A stretch of DNA of 8,537 nucleotides from Acidimicrobiia bacterium (lineage in GTDB: Bacteria > Actinomycetota > Acidimicrobiia > Spongiisociales > SHLN01): positions 1 to 8,537 of the forward strand of contig JAUXJL010000073.1 of NCBI GenBank assembly GCA_030624805.1, in the 5' to 3' direction. The position numbers were made by a program, and so were the translations under genes. Below the pieces are notes generated by a model. It made no database searches and was not told where the DNA came from. It saw only the letters and a list, made by a program, of their open reading frames with translations. Positions 1 through 4,621 of this stretch are shown in pieces. Each line of letters starts with the position of its first letter. The stretch's first letter is position 1.

Positions 1-80
1 CGCACCGTCGATTCGGACATCGACAAATAGTCAGCCGCTTCGGCAACGGAGAGAAGCTGATCGTCAAGAACTGGAGCCAT
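1..80 (-). CDS. Helix-turn-helix (excisionase-type, HTH_17-like) DNA-binding protein, 5' part only
   Basis: Only the first 26 codons and two bases are in the window; the gene continues past the left edge. The peptide starts MAPVLDDQLLSVAEAADYLS and continues MSESTVR. The pattern LLSVAEAADYL-x-MSESTVR is typical of the N-terminal helix-turn-helix of the MerR/excisionase-like HTH_17 family, whose members are phage or plasmid excisionases or small regulators of mobile elements. The ATG at 80-78 is chosen because the motif follows it at the usual distance; no clear Shine-Dalgarno lies upstream. The gene points away from a tRNA-Val gene and is preceded by the repeated half-sites at 122-155, a setting common for integrated elements. 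It could equally be a stand-alone regulator or a longer protein with an N-terminal HTH. Confidence 0.6.
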   Translation of the reverse strand, partial: MAPVLDDQLLSVAEAADYLSMSESTV

Positions 81-121
81 ACCCAGAAAATCGGATACAC
101 CGGGTAGATACTTGAGCCAGG

Positions 122-155
122 TTGCGTCACGAACCGTGACGCAAATGTGACGCAA
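122..155. promoter_or_regulatory. Operator-like array: 10-bp inverted repeat plus a third direct half-site
   Basis: TTGCGTCACG (122-131) and CGTGACGCAA (135-144) are perfect inverted repeats around AAC. A further GTGACGCAA at 147-155 repeats 136-144 exactly, with an 11-bp period, about one helical turn. The array is 42-75 bp upstream of the HTH gene start at 80, where its promoter would lie. It may be a binding site for that regulator, or arm-type sites for an integrase/excisionase. The repeats are seen directly; the binding role is inferred. Confidence 0.55.
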
Positions 156-217
156 GCGACTTGTCCACAGCCAGACTGACCTGTCGGAAACCCCATGAAT
201 ACTGGCGTTTTCGCTAG

Positions 218-289
218 TGGGCGCTACAGGGATTGAACCTGTGACCTCTTCCACGTCAAGGAAGCGCTCTCCCGCTGAGCTAAGCGCCC
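218..289 (-). tRNA. tRNA-Val (anticodon GAC)
   Basis: The minus strand folds as a full 72-nt cloverleaf: acceptor GGGCGCT/AGCGCCC, D stem GCTC/GAGC, anticodon stem CTTCC/GGAAG with loop TTGACGT (anticodon GAC), T arm ACAGG-TTCAATC-CCTGT and discriminator A. The 3' CCA is not encoded, since the next bases are CTA. It is the last of three tRNAs on this strand, 20 nt after tRNA-Cys. Its 3' end faces the HTH gene at the left edge, which makes it a candidate integration site. Confidence 0.96.
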
Positions 290-309
290 GGAGCAAGGGA
301 GTGTAGGGA

Positions 310-383
310 TGGAGGTGCCGACCGGAATCGAACCGGTGTGACAGGATTTGCAGTCCTGCGCCTCGCCACTCGGCCACGGCACC
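310..383 (-). tRNA. tRNA-Cys (anticodon GCA), CCA encoded
   Basis: The minus strand reads GGTGCCG...CGGCACC as acceptor stem, with an anticodon loop CTGCAAA (anticodon GCA) and T arm CACCGG-TTCGATT-CCGGTC. The discriminator is U at 313, the base expected for tRNA-Cys. CCA follows directly at 312-310, so the 3' end is genomically encoded, unlike the two neighbouring tRNAs. Confidence 0.96.
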
Positions 384-395
384 ATGAGTCAAAAC

Positions 396-414
396 GGCGA
401 CCTCGCAGGTCGCC
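396..414 (-). terminator. Terminator-like hairpin between tRNA-Gly and tRNA-Cys
   Basis: GGCGACC (396-402) and GGTCGCC (408-414) form a perfect 7-bp GC-rich stem with a 5-nt loop. Read on the minus strand it starts 6 nt after the 3' end of tRNA-Gly and is followed by GTTTTGAC, a short T run. It could be a weak intrinsic terminator or a processing signal. The T run is short, so read-through into tRNA-Cys is likely. Confidence 0.4.
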
Positions 415-419
415 ACCGG

Positions 420-492
420 AGCGGACGACCGGGTTCGAACCGGCGACCTTCACCTTGGCAAGGTGACGCTCTACCAACTGAGCTACGTCCGC
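420..492 (-). tRNA. tRNA-Gly (anticodon GCC)
   Basis: A complete 73-nt cloverleaf is present on the minus strand: acceptor GCGGACG/CGTCCGC, D arm GCTC-AGTTGGTA-GAGC, anticodon stem TCACC/GGTGA with loop TTGCCAA (anticodon GCC), T loop TTCGAAC and discriminator U. The bases after the discriminator are CCG, so a mature CCA must be added after transcription. The 5' end is only 22 nt beyond the dut stop codon, so co-transcription with dut is possible. Confidence 0.96.
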
Positions 493-514
493 GGAATCGC
501 CCCCACTTTATCAC

Positions 515-943
515 TCACTGGCCGGTTGATCCGAACCCCCCAACACCCCGACCGGAAGGCGGAAGCTCGTCAACTTCGACGAATTCTTGCACCGCTACGG
601 GCACCACCACGAGCTGGGCAATGCGGTCGGCACGCTTGATTTTGAAAGGCTCGTCACCATGATTGACAAGGATCACCTGGACTTCGCCGCGAAAACCCGA
701 GTCCACCAGCCCCGGACCGTTGACGACTCCGATACCATGGCGGATGGCGATGCCGCTGCGGGGAACAACCAGCCCGGCGTACCCAACCGGGATAGCCACC
801 GCCATCCCGGTGGGAACCATCCGGCGCTGGCCGGGCTCCAATACGGTGTCGACGCGGGCGTACAAGTCCGTACCGCCATCGCCTGGATGAAAATGGGAGG
901 GCGTCGGGAGTTCTACGTCGAGCTTTAGAAGCGGGATTTGCAT
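515..943 (-). CDS. dut: Deoxyuridine 5'-triphosphate nucleotidohydrolase (dUTPase)
   Basis: This enzyme hydrolyses dUTP to dUMP and pyrophosphate in the cytoplasm, keeping uracil out of DNA and supplying dUMP for thymidylate synthesis. The 142-residue product has all five motifs of the homotrimeric family: I GGTDLYA (23-29), II PRSGIA (61-66), III NGPGLVDSGFRGE (75-87, with catalytic Asp81), IV RADRIAQLVV (104-113) and the flexible C-terminal motif V RGVGGFGSTG (132-141). Phe84 stands where Tyr is frequent in motif III. The ATG at 943-941 is chosen because MQIPLLKLD is the usual family N-terminus; an in-frame extension to 1018 would add unrelated sequence and run into the divergent gene. No convincing Shine-Dalgarno precedes the start. 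The divergent membrane protein gene begins about 51 bp away, and tRNA-Gly follows 22 nt downstream. Confidence 0.95.
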   Translation of the reverse strand: MQIPLLKLDVELPTPSHFHPGDGGTDLYARVDTVLEPGQRRMVPTGMAVAIPVGYAGLVVPRSGIAIRHGIGVVNGPGLVDSGFRGEVQVILVNHGDEPFKIKRADRIAQLVVVPVAVQEFVEVDELPPSGRGVGGFGSTGQ

Positions 944-979
944 GCCGAGAGGATTCTGACAGGGCCCATGGCCAATATC

Positions 980-985
980 GAGGAG
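980..985 (+). promoter_or_regulatory. Shine-Dalgarno that decides the GTG start at 995
   Basis: GAGGAG ends 9 nt before GTG 995. The two upstream ATGs in the same frame have no comparable purine run, so this site favours the shorter protein. Confidence 0.6.
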
Positions 986-994
986 AAATCCGGC

Positions 995-2122
995 GTGACT
1001 GCACGACCCCCACGACACAAGCCCGACGATTATCGGTCGTCACTCCTCGACCTGCTCGGCTTATCGCACCCGTACGAGCGGGCGGTTACCCAGGTCAGGA
1101 GCGACATAGTGATCACTCGCCCTGCGCCGAGCGAAGAGGTCGATTCGCATTTCCCGCGTATTGCCGAGCTCCAGAGACCCCGATCCACGGCCGGGGAGCC
1201 GGGCACCGAAGGTCTTGTCCAGAGGCTGTGGAATGCTACTGAAGCCGCCGAGCATGACCTCGTCCTGGAGGACTGGGGGCCCGAGTCGCCATTGGACCGG
1301 TCGGTCGGTCGCTATCGCTGGGCCTGGTGGCCCGTATTGCTCGGGATATTGGTCATCGGAATCGTCCTGGTCATATCAAGCCTGCGGGGGATCCCGGCCG
1401 GACAGGCTGAAGATCTGGGCCAAGAATGGGCGACCGCAACCATCACAGTTCAGGCCAGTGTGCCATCCGCCAGGGAGGCAGCAGCTGTCATCACAAACCC
1501 GGCTTCAGCCACGACTGAGCTGGCCGAGGCCCGAAACTCTCTCATCGGGTTCAGCAACAACGCCGGCACCCTTCAGGCCATCGTCTCGAGGCCCTTTCCC
1601 ACCCCACCTCCGCTTGCGTCGGGTGACGCCTTCGATGCGCTGAAGCCGATCCAAACCGACCTCAAGGTAGCGAGTGACCAGGTGACCGCGATCGGGGACA
1701 CACTCTCGGATGGCATCACGTATCGCTCACTGCTTGACCAGTCGTTCTTGCTGCCCTCACTACCCATCGTGGCAGATCAAGTGACCCTCACCGACCTAGG
1801 CGTCCAGCTGGCTGCCTCAGTCTCGTCAACGCGAGCTGCGGTCCGGCAACTACCCATCGGACCGTCGTTTGACAGCCACCGCAACCGAGCCCTGGCACTC
1901 GTAAATCGCCTCGAGACCTGGCAAGCGTCCTACCTGGACGCTCTCCGGCTGGCCGATGTTGACGCGGCCACAGAGTTGAAGACCGAAATCACCAACCGAA
2001 TCGGTGTGCTGCGCGCCACCGTGAACGAGCCGCTCGCCCTGGTAGCAGCCTCGGTCGATGCCAGCTTTGATGAACTCGAGATCTTGTTCGAAGATGTGGT
2101 GGCAGATCTGACCGCGAGCTAG
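995..2122 (+). CDS. Hypothetical single-pass membrane protein
   Basis: I do not recognise this 375-residue protein. It has a polar, Pro/Arg/Glu-rich N-terminal part (1-108) with no clear motif. One hydrophobic segment follows at about 112-130, starting WPVLLGILVIGIVLVISSL and flanked by RYRWAW before and R after. A C-terminal part of about 245 residues, rich in Ala, Ser, Thr, Leu and Val, has predicted helical character. No cleavable signal peptide is seen, so an N-in/C-out anchor with a large extracytoplasmic domain is the likely topology. The GTG at 995 is chosen because GAGGAG (980-985) sits 9 nt before it; in-frame ATGs at 968 and 938 lack such a site, and 938 would overlap dut. It is divergent from dut and ends 6 bp from the nrdR stop codon, in convergent orientation. 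No cysteine pairs or enzyme motifs are visible. Confidence 0.82.
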   Translation: MTARPPRHKPDDYRSSLLDLLGLSHPYERAVTQVRSDIVITRPAPSEEVDSHFPRIAELQRPRSTAGEPGTEGLVQRLWNATEAAEHDLVLEDWGPESPLDRSVGRYRWAWWPVLLGILVIGIVLVISSLRGIPAGQAEDLGQEWATATITVQASVPSAREAAAVITNPASATTELAEARNSLIGFSNNAGTLQAIVSRPFPTPPPLASGDAFDALKPIQTDLKVASDQVTAIGDTLSDGITYRSLLDQSFLLPSLPIVADQVTLTDLGVQLAASVSSTRAAVRQLPIGPSFDSHRNRALALVNRLETWQASYLDALRLADVDAATELKTEITNRIGVLRATVNEPLALVAASVDASFDELEILFEDVVADLTAS

Positions 2123-2128
2123 GCCCGT

Positions 2129-2572
2129 CTATTCGTCGAGTGCGGCCATCTCCTTTTCGAAATCCTGGGCGCCCTGAAAGTCCTTGTAAACGCTGGCGAA
2201 ACGCAGATAGGCGACCTCATCGGCCCGCTTGAGCTCATCAAGCACGATGCGCCCGATTTCCTCCGATGCAACTTCGGGCGCCGCGTCGTGGGCGGCGGCT
2301 TCCACCCGCTCGAGAATCCCATCAATCACTCCGGCCGCAATCTCACGACCTCCCAGTGCCCGCTCAATGCCGCTCCGGACTTTCTCGGCTACGAATGGGT
2401 CGGTATCCCCGTCGCGTTTGCGGACCAGAAGCGGGAGCTGAGCTCGCTCGTAGGTGGTGAACCGTTGATCGCAGGCAGGACACATACGGCGTCTCCGAAC
2501 CTCTTTGCCTTCCTCGGCCGGCCGGCTATCGATGACCCGGGTGTCGTCGGCTGCGCAATATGGACACCGCAT
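2129..2572 (-). CDS. nrdR: Transcriptional repressor NrdR
   Basis: NrdR senses adenine nucleotides (ATP/dATP) and represses ribonucleotide reductase genes by binding NrdR boxes. The 147-residue product starts MRCPYCAADDTRVIDSRPAE and has the family's zinc ribbon, Cys3/Cys6 and Cys31/Cys34 (RRRRMCPACDQRFTTYE, residues 26-42). An ATP-cone domain follows (about 49-139), opening PLLVRKRDG and including PFVAEKVRSGIERAL. Length and motif order match the family. The ATG at 2572-2570 is fixed by the invariant MRCPYC start; the open frame upstream to 2746 is not part of the gene. There is no strong Shine-Dalgarno. The gene lies 41 nt downstream of the LysM gene on the same strand and is probably read from the LexA-controlled promoter at 2990-3018, as in the lexA / LysM gene / nrdR clusters of other actinobacteria. 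It converges on the membrane protein gene ending at 2122. Confidence 0.96.
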   Translation of the reverse strand: MRCPYCAADDTRVIDSRPAEEGKEVRRRRMCPACDQRFTTYERAQLPLLVRKRDGDTDPFVAEKVRSGIERALGGREIAAGVIDGILERVEAAAHDAAPEVASEEIGRIVLDELKRADEVAYLRFASVYKDFQGAQDFEKEMAALDE

Positions 2573-2613
2573 GCCGGTGAGCGTAGTGGAAACCGGGGCA
2601 GCTGGTCCCGGCC

Positions 2614-2892
2614 TCATGCTGCTGGGAGCAAAATTACCTGCCCAGGCGAAATCAGCCCGCCGTCGAGACCGTTGAGTCGCTGAATGCGCCTGACTGTGGA
2701 CCGAACATCCTCGCCCGGTTCGGTCAGCTCGTCGGCGAGGTCCCACAAGGTGTCCCCGGCGACCACGCGATAGGGCTCAGTCGGCTTGGCAGCATCGCCG
2801 GCGTGGGATCCCTGGGCGAGAAGGAGGAGAAACACCAAAGCCAATGCCAAAGGGAGGACCAACGCCCTGAGGCGGATGGAATGGCTGTTCAT
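2614..2892 (-). CDS. Short membrane-anchored LysM protein, probable SOS cell-division inhibitor (YneA/ChiZ/DivS type)
   Basis: The 92-residue product has a short basic N-terminus, one hydrophobic segment (about 10-26, LVLPLALALVFLLLLAQ) and a LysM peptidoglycan-binding domain (about 41-90). That domain starts YRVVAGDTLWDLADELTEPG and ends LISPGQVILLP. SHA-GD after the hydrophobic stretch could be a signal-peptidase site, so it is either anchored or secreted. Bacillus YneA, Mycobacterium Rv2719c/ChiZ and Corynebacterium DivS are small proteins encoded divergently from lexA, induced by DNA damage, that delay division. The same position, size and SOS boxes support that role here; sequence homology outside LysM cannot be judged. 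The ATG at 2892-2890 has a strong GGAGGAG 7 nt upstream; an open frame to 3018 only crosses the SOS region. nrdR follows after 41 nt. Confidence 0.88.
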   Translation of the reverse strand: MNSHSIRLRALVLPLALALVFLLLLAQGSHAGDAAKPTEPYRVVAGDTLWDLADELTEPGEDVRSTVRRIQRLNGLDGGLISPGQVILLPAA

Positions 2893-2899
2893 GATGTTT

Positions 2900-2906
2900 C
2901 TCCTCC
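2900..2906 (-). promoter_or_regulatory. Strong Shine-Dalgarno of the LysM gene
   Basis: On the minus strand GGAGGAG lies 7 nt before the ATG at 2892. This fixes the start and excludes the longer open frame reaching 3018. Confidence 0.85.
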
Positions 2907-2918
2907 GTGCTCGTCCAT

Positions 2919-2955
2919 ATGCCATTTTCAGTGGCATGCCCGCAATGTATCGGGC
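2919..2955 (-). other. Two small hairpins in the leader of the LysM-nrdR transcript
   Basis: ATGCCA (2919-2924) pairs with TGGCAT (2932-2937) around a 7-nt loop. GCCCG (2938-2942) pairs with CGGGC (2951-2955) around an 8-nt loop. They are adjacent and sit between the predicted transcription start and the Shine-Dalgarno. The pairing is real; any effect on expression is speculative. Confidence 0.3.
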
Positions 2956-2965
2956 GGGTGTGACA

Positions 2966-2979
2966 CGAACGTATGTTCT
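2966..2979. promoter_or_regulatory. SOS box 1 (LexA operator)
   Basis: CGAACGTATGTTCT matches the Gram-positive/actinobacterial LexA operator CGAAC-N4-GTTCG at all but the last base. Its centre is 30 bp from that of box 2. It lies just downstream of the predicted start of the LysM-nrdR transcript. Confidence 0.85.
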
Positions 2980-2989
2980 GTACGCGAAA

Positions 2990-3018
2990 ACTATACGAAC
3001 GTATGTTCGATTTGTCAA
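2990..3018 (-). promoter_or_regulatory. Near-consensus sigma-70-type promoter of the LysM-nrdR unit
   Basis: On the minus strand TTGACA (3018-3013) is a perfect -35 element. It is followed by a 17-nt spacer and TATAGT (2995-2990), which matches five of six -10 positions. SOS box 2 (2996-3009) fills most of the spacer and abuts the -10 element, so LexA binding there should exclude RNA polymerase. Transcription would start near 2983, giving a leader of roughly 90 nt. Confidence 0.75.
2996..3009. promoter_or_regulatory. SOS box 2 (perfect LexA operator)
   Basis: CGAACGTATGTTCG is an exact CGAAC-N4-GTTCG operator. It lies inside the spacer of the minus-strand promoter and is the best of the three boxes. 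Confidence 0.92.
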
Positions 3019-3021
3019 GAC

Positions 3022-3035
3022 CGAACATATGTTTG
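3022..3035. promoter_or_regulatory. SOS box 3 (LexA operator)
   Basis: CGAACATATGTTTG keeps the first half-site exactly and has one change in the second (GTTTG). Its centre is 26 bp from that of box 2. It is the box nearest lexA and would cover the -35 region of the tentative lexA promoter, so it is the likely autoregulatory site. Confidence 0.8.
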
Positions 3036-3061
3036 TTTCTTGGGGCTCGAGTTGCTACCGT
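3033..3061 (+). promoter_or_regulatory. Tentative lexA promoter
   Basis: TTGTTT (3033-3038), a 17-nt spacer and TACCGT (3056-3061) are the best spaced -35/-10 pair I see upstream of lexA. The -10 matches only three of six consensus bases. It is offered because SOS box 3 overlaps its -35 element; other start points are possible. Confidence 0.25.
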
Positions 3062-3084
3062 CGTCGTTGAGCAAAGGAGCGGAC

Positions 3085-3699
3085 ATGGGGACAGACATTT
3101 CAAAACGCCAGCAGGAAATCCTCGACTACATTCGCGAAACGGTTGCTGATCGGGGCTATCCACCCTCGGTGCGAGAAATCGGCGAGGCCGTAGGACTGAG
3201 CTCGCCCTCCACTGTCCACAGCCATCTGTCCACCCTCGAAGCGACCGGTCATCTACGCCGTGACCCGACCAAACCACGGGCAATCGAAATTCTCGGCGAG
3301 GGTGCTCGCCCGGCAAATGTTCGCAATGTTCCGCTGGTCGGCCGCATCGCGGCCGGCTCGCCCATCATGGCCGAAGAGGACATAGAGGAGGTCTATCCGC
3401 TACCGACCGAGCTGGTGGGAGACGGACCCGTCTTCATGCTCAAGGTGAAGGGCGAATCGATGGTCGGGGCAGGCATCCTCGACGGCGACTTCGTTGTGGT
3501 GCGCCGCCAACCAGATGCGTTGGACGGCCAAATCGTTGCGGCGCTCATTGACGGAGAGGAGGCCACAGTCAAGCGGCTGGAACGCAAAGACGGGAAGGTC
3601 ATCTTGCACTCCGAGAACTCGACCTTCGAACCAATGGTGTTCACCGACGGCGTCGAGCTCGTCGGCAAGGTTGTCACCGTCCTGCGGGGAATCCGCTAA
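3085..3699 (+). CDS. lexA: LexA repressor (SOS regulator, self-cleaving)
   Basis: LexA represses DNA-damage genes; contact with RecA filaments triggers self-cleavage and derepression. The 204-residue product has the N-terminal winged helix-turn-helix starting MGTDISKRQQEILDYI, with the recognition region VREIGEAVGLSSPSTVHSHL at about 29-48. A linker (about 70-80) is followed by the S24 protease domain: cleavage site Ala90-Gly91 in GRIAAGSP, catalytic Ser125 in KGESMVGAGI and Lys163 in ATVKRLE. All key residues are present and the length is normal. The ATG at 3085 is chosen because AAAGGAG (3073-3079) lies 5 nt upstream and LexA proteins begin just before the KRQQEIL motif. The frame is open back to 2803, but that part crosses the operators. 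Three SOS boxes upstream indicate autoregulation shared with the divergent LysM-nrdR unit. It converges with dapF. Confidence 0.97.
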   Translation: MGTDISKRQQEILDYIRETVADRGYPPSVREIGEAVGLSSPSTVHSHLSTLEATGHLRRDPTKPRAIEILGEGARPANVRNVPLVGRIAAGSPIMAEEDIEEVYPLPTELVGDGPVFMLKVKGESMVGAGILDGDFVVVRRQPDALDGQIVAALIDGEEATVKRLERKDGKVILHSENSTFEPMVFTDGVELVGKVVTVLRGIR

Positions 3700-3709
3700 A
3701 AGCGGATCC
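3688..3709 (+). terminator. Hairpin at the lexA stop codon
   Basis: ATCCGC (3691-3696) and GCGGAT (3702-3707) pair around TAAAA, so the stop codon is in the loop. Two more G-C pairs form if A3690 is bulged. No T run follows on either strand, so it may only weakly terminate or stabilise the mRNA end. It is one of the few structured elements in the 157-bp gap before dapF, which otherwise holds no supportable gene. Confidence 0.3.
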
Positions 3710-3856
3710 ATCAGCTCCAGGTGGCCATCCCGGGCGAAGGTGAAGACCGTCGCCCCTGCGATCTGGGCTAACGCGCTGGGGACGACCTCATGGAAAACCG
3801 GTAGCGTTTCTACACCGGGGATCCGTTCGGAGCCGTCTCGAGTTCATCGAGGCCGT

Positions 3857-4621
3857 CTAGCCTCGGGTCAATCGCCCCTCGAAGACATAATCGGCGGGGC
3901 CTTCCATCCACACGATGTCCCCGTTGATCTGGATGTCGAGGTCGCCGCCCAGCAGACCCACTGTGAGTTTTTGATCCGTGAGACCCTCCCGATTAGCAAC
4001 GACCGCGGCCGCGCCTGCGCCGGTTCCACATGCGAGGGTTTCGCCGACTCCTCGCTCCCAGGTCCGCACCTCGATACGGGTACGGTCTTTCACTTCAACG
4101 AACTCAACATTGGTTGCGTTCGGGAATTGCTCGGCGGCCTCAATGACCGGTCCGAGGGTTTTCACCGGCGCCTCAGTGGTCTTCTCGACAAAGAGCACGG
4201 CGTGCGGATTGCCCATACTCATGGGACGTACCTCGGTTCCCGCCACGGACATGACCGGATGGTCTGGGATCTCGGCACGCCCGAGCATTGCCCTCACCCG
4301 TCCGGACTTCTTCACTTTTACCGGATACTCTCCGAGGTCGGTTCGGACGGTGAAGGACTGGGCCGAGGTCCAATCGCGGTCGTAGGCAAACCGGGCCACG
4401 CAGCGCAGCCCGTTCCCACACATCTCGGCCCGACCACCGTCGGCGTTCCAGTACGCCATTCCGGCGGTGGCCTCATCGATCCTGGTAGCCACGAGGACAC
4501 CGTCAGCGCCCACACCCCGCCGACGGTCGCACCAGACCACTACATCCTCCGGCGTGGGCTCGAGTGGTCCTTCGAGCACCACAAAGTCGTTGCCGAGACC
4601 CTCCATCTTCACGAACTTCAT
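3857..4621 (-). CDS. dapF: Diaminopimelate epimerase
   Basis: DapF converts LL- to meso-diaminopimelate without a cofactor, the last shared step before lysine and the peptidoglycan cross-linking residue. The 254-residue product starts MKFVKMEGLGNDFVVLEGPL, the usual N-terminus. Its two catalytic cysteines sit in the two pseudo-symmetric halves: Cys68 in EMCGNGLRC (66-74) and Cys198 in LACGTGAGA (196-204). WNADGG (58-63), GNPHAVLF (137-144) and NVEFVEV (171-177) are also family landmarks. It is slightly shorter than many homologues (about 270-280) but ends normally with DYVFEGRLTRG. The ATG overlaps the miaA stop as ATGA, which implies translational coupling. It is the last gene of the rny-miaB-miaA-dapF operon and faces lexA. 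hflX, which often follows dapF in actinobacteria, is absent here. Confidence 0.96.
   Translation of the reverse strand: MKFVKMEGLGNDFVVLEGPLEPTPEDVVVWCDRRRGVGADGVLVATRIDEATAGMAYWNADGGRAEMCGNGLRCVARFAYDRDWTSAQSFTVRTDLGEYPVKVKKSGRVRAMLGRAEIPDHPVMSVAGTEVRPMSMGNPHAVLFVEKTTEAPVKTLGPVIEAAEQFPNATNVEFVEVKDRTRIEVRTWERGVGETLACGTGAGAAAVVANREGLTDQKLTVGLLGGDLDIQINGDIVWMEGPADYVFEGRLTRG

Noticed and set aside
161..169. DnaA-box-like TTGTCCACA
   Set aside because: It matches the high-GC actinobacterial DnaA box, but it is single, with no cluster, AT-rich stretch or dnaA/dnaN nearby. One 9-mer is not evidence of an origin.
348..662. Plus-strand frame across the tRNA cluster
   Set aside because: It runs antisense through tRNA-Cys, tRNA-Gly and the end of dut, and its product has no recognisable content.
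944..1018. In-frame N-terminal extension of dut
   Set aside because: It adds sequence absent from the dUTPase family and covers the divergent gene's start region; the conserved N-terminus begins at ATG 943.
1296..1312. Short CGGT tandem repeat
   Set aside because: Only about three units inside the membrane protein gene, too short to indicate phase variation or a binding array.
2803..3084. In-frame N-terminal extension of lexA
   Set aside because: It crosses the operators, the divergent promoter and the LysM gene. A good Shine-Dalgarno and the family N-terminus place the start at 3085.
3400..3843. Open minus-strand frame antisense to lexA
   Set aside because: The only start is ATG 3711, next to the end of lexA, and no protein family is recognisable. 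Long antisense frames are common at this GC content.
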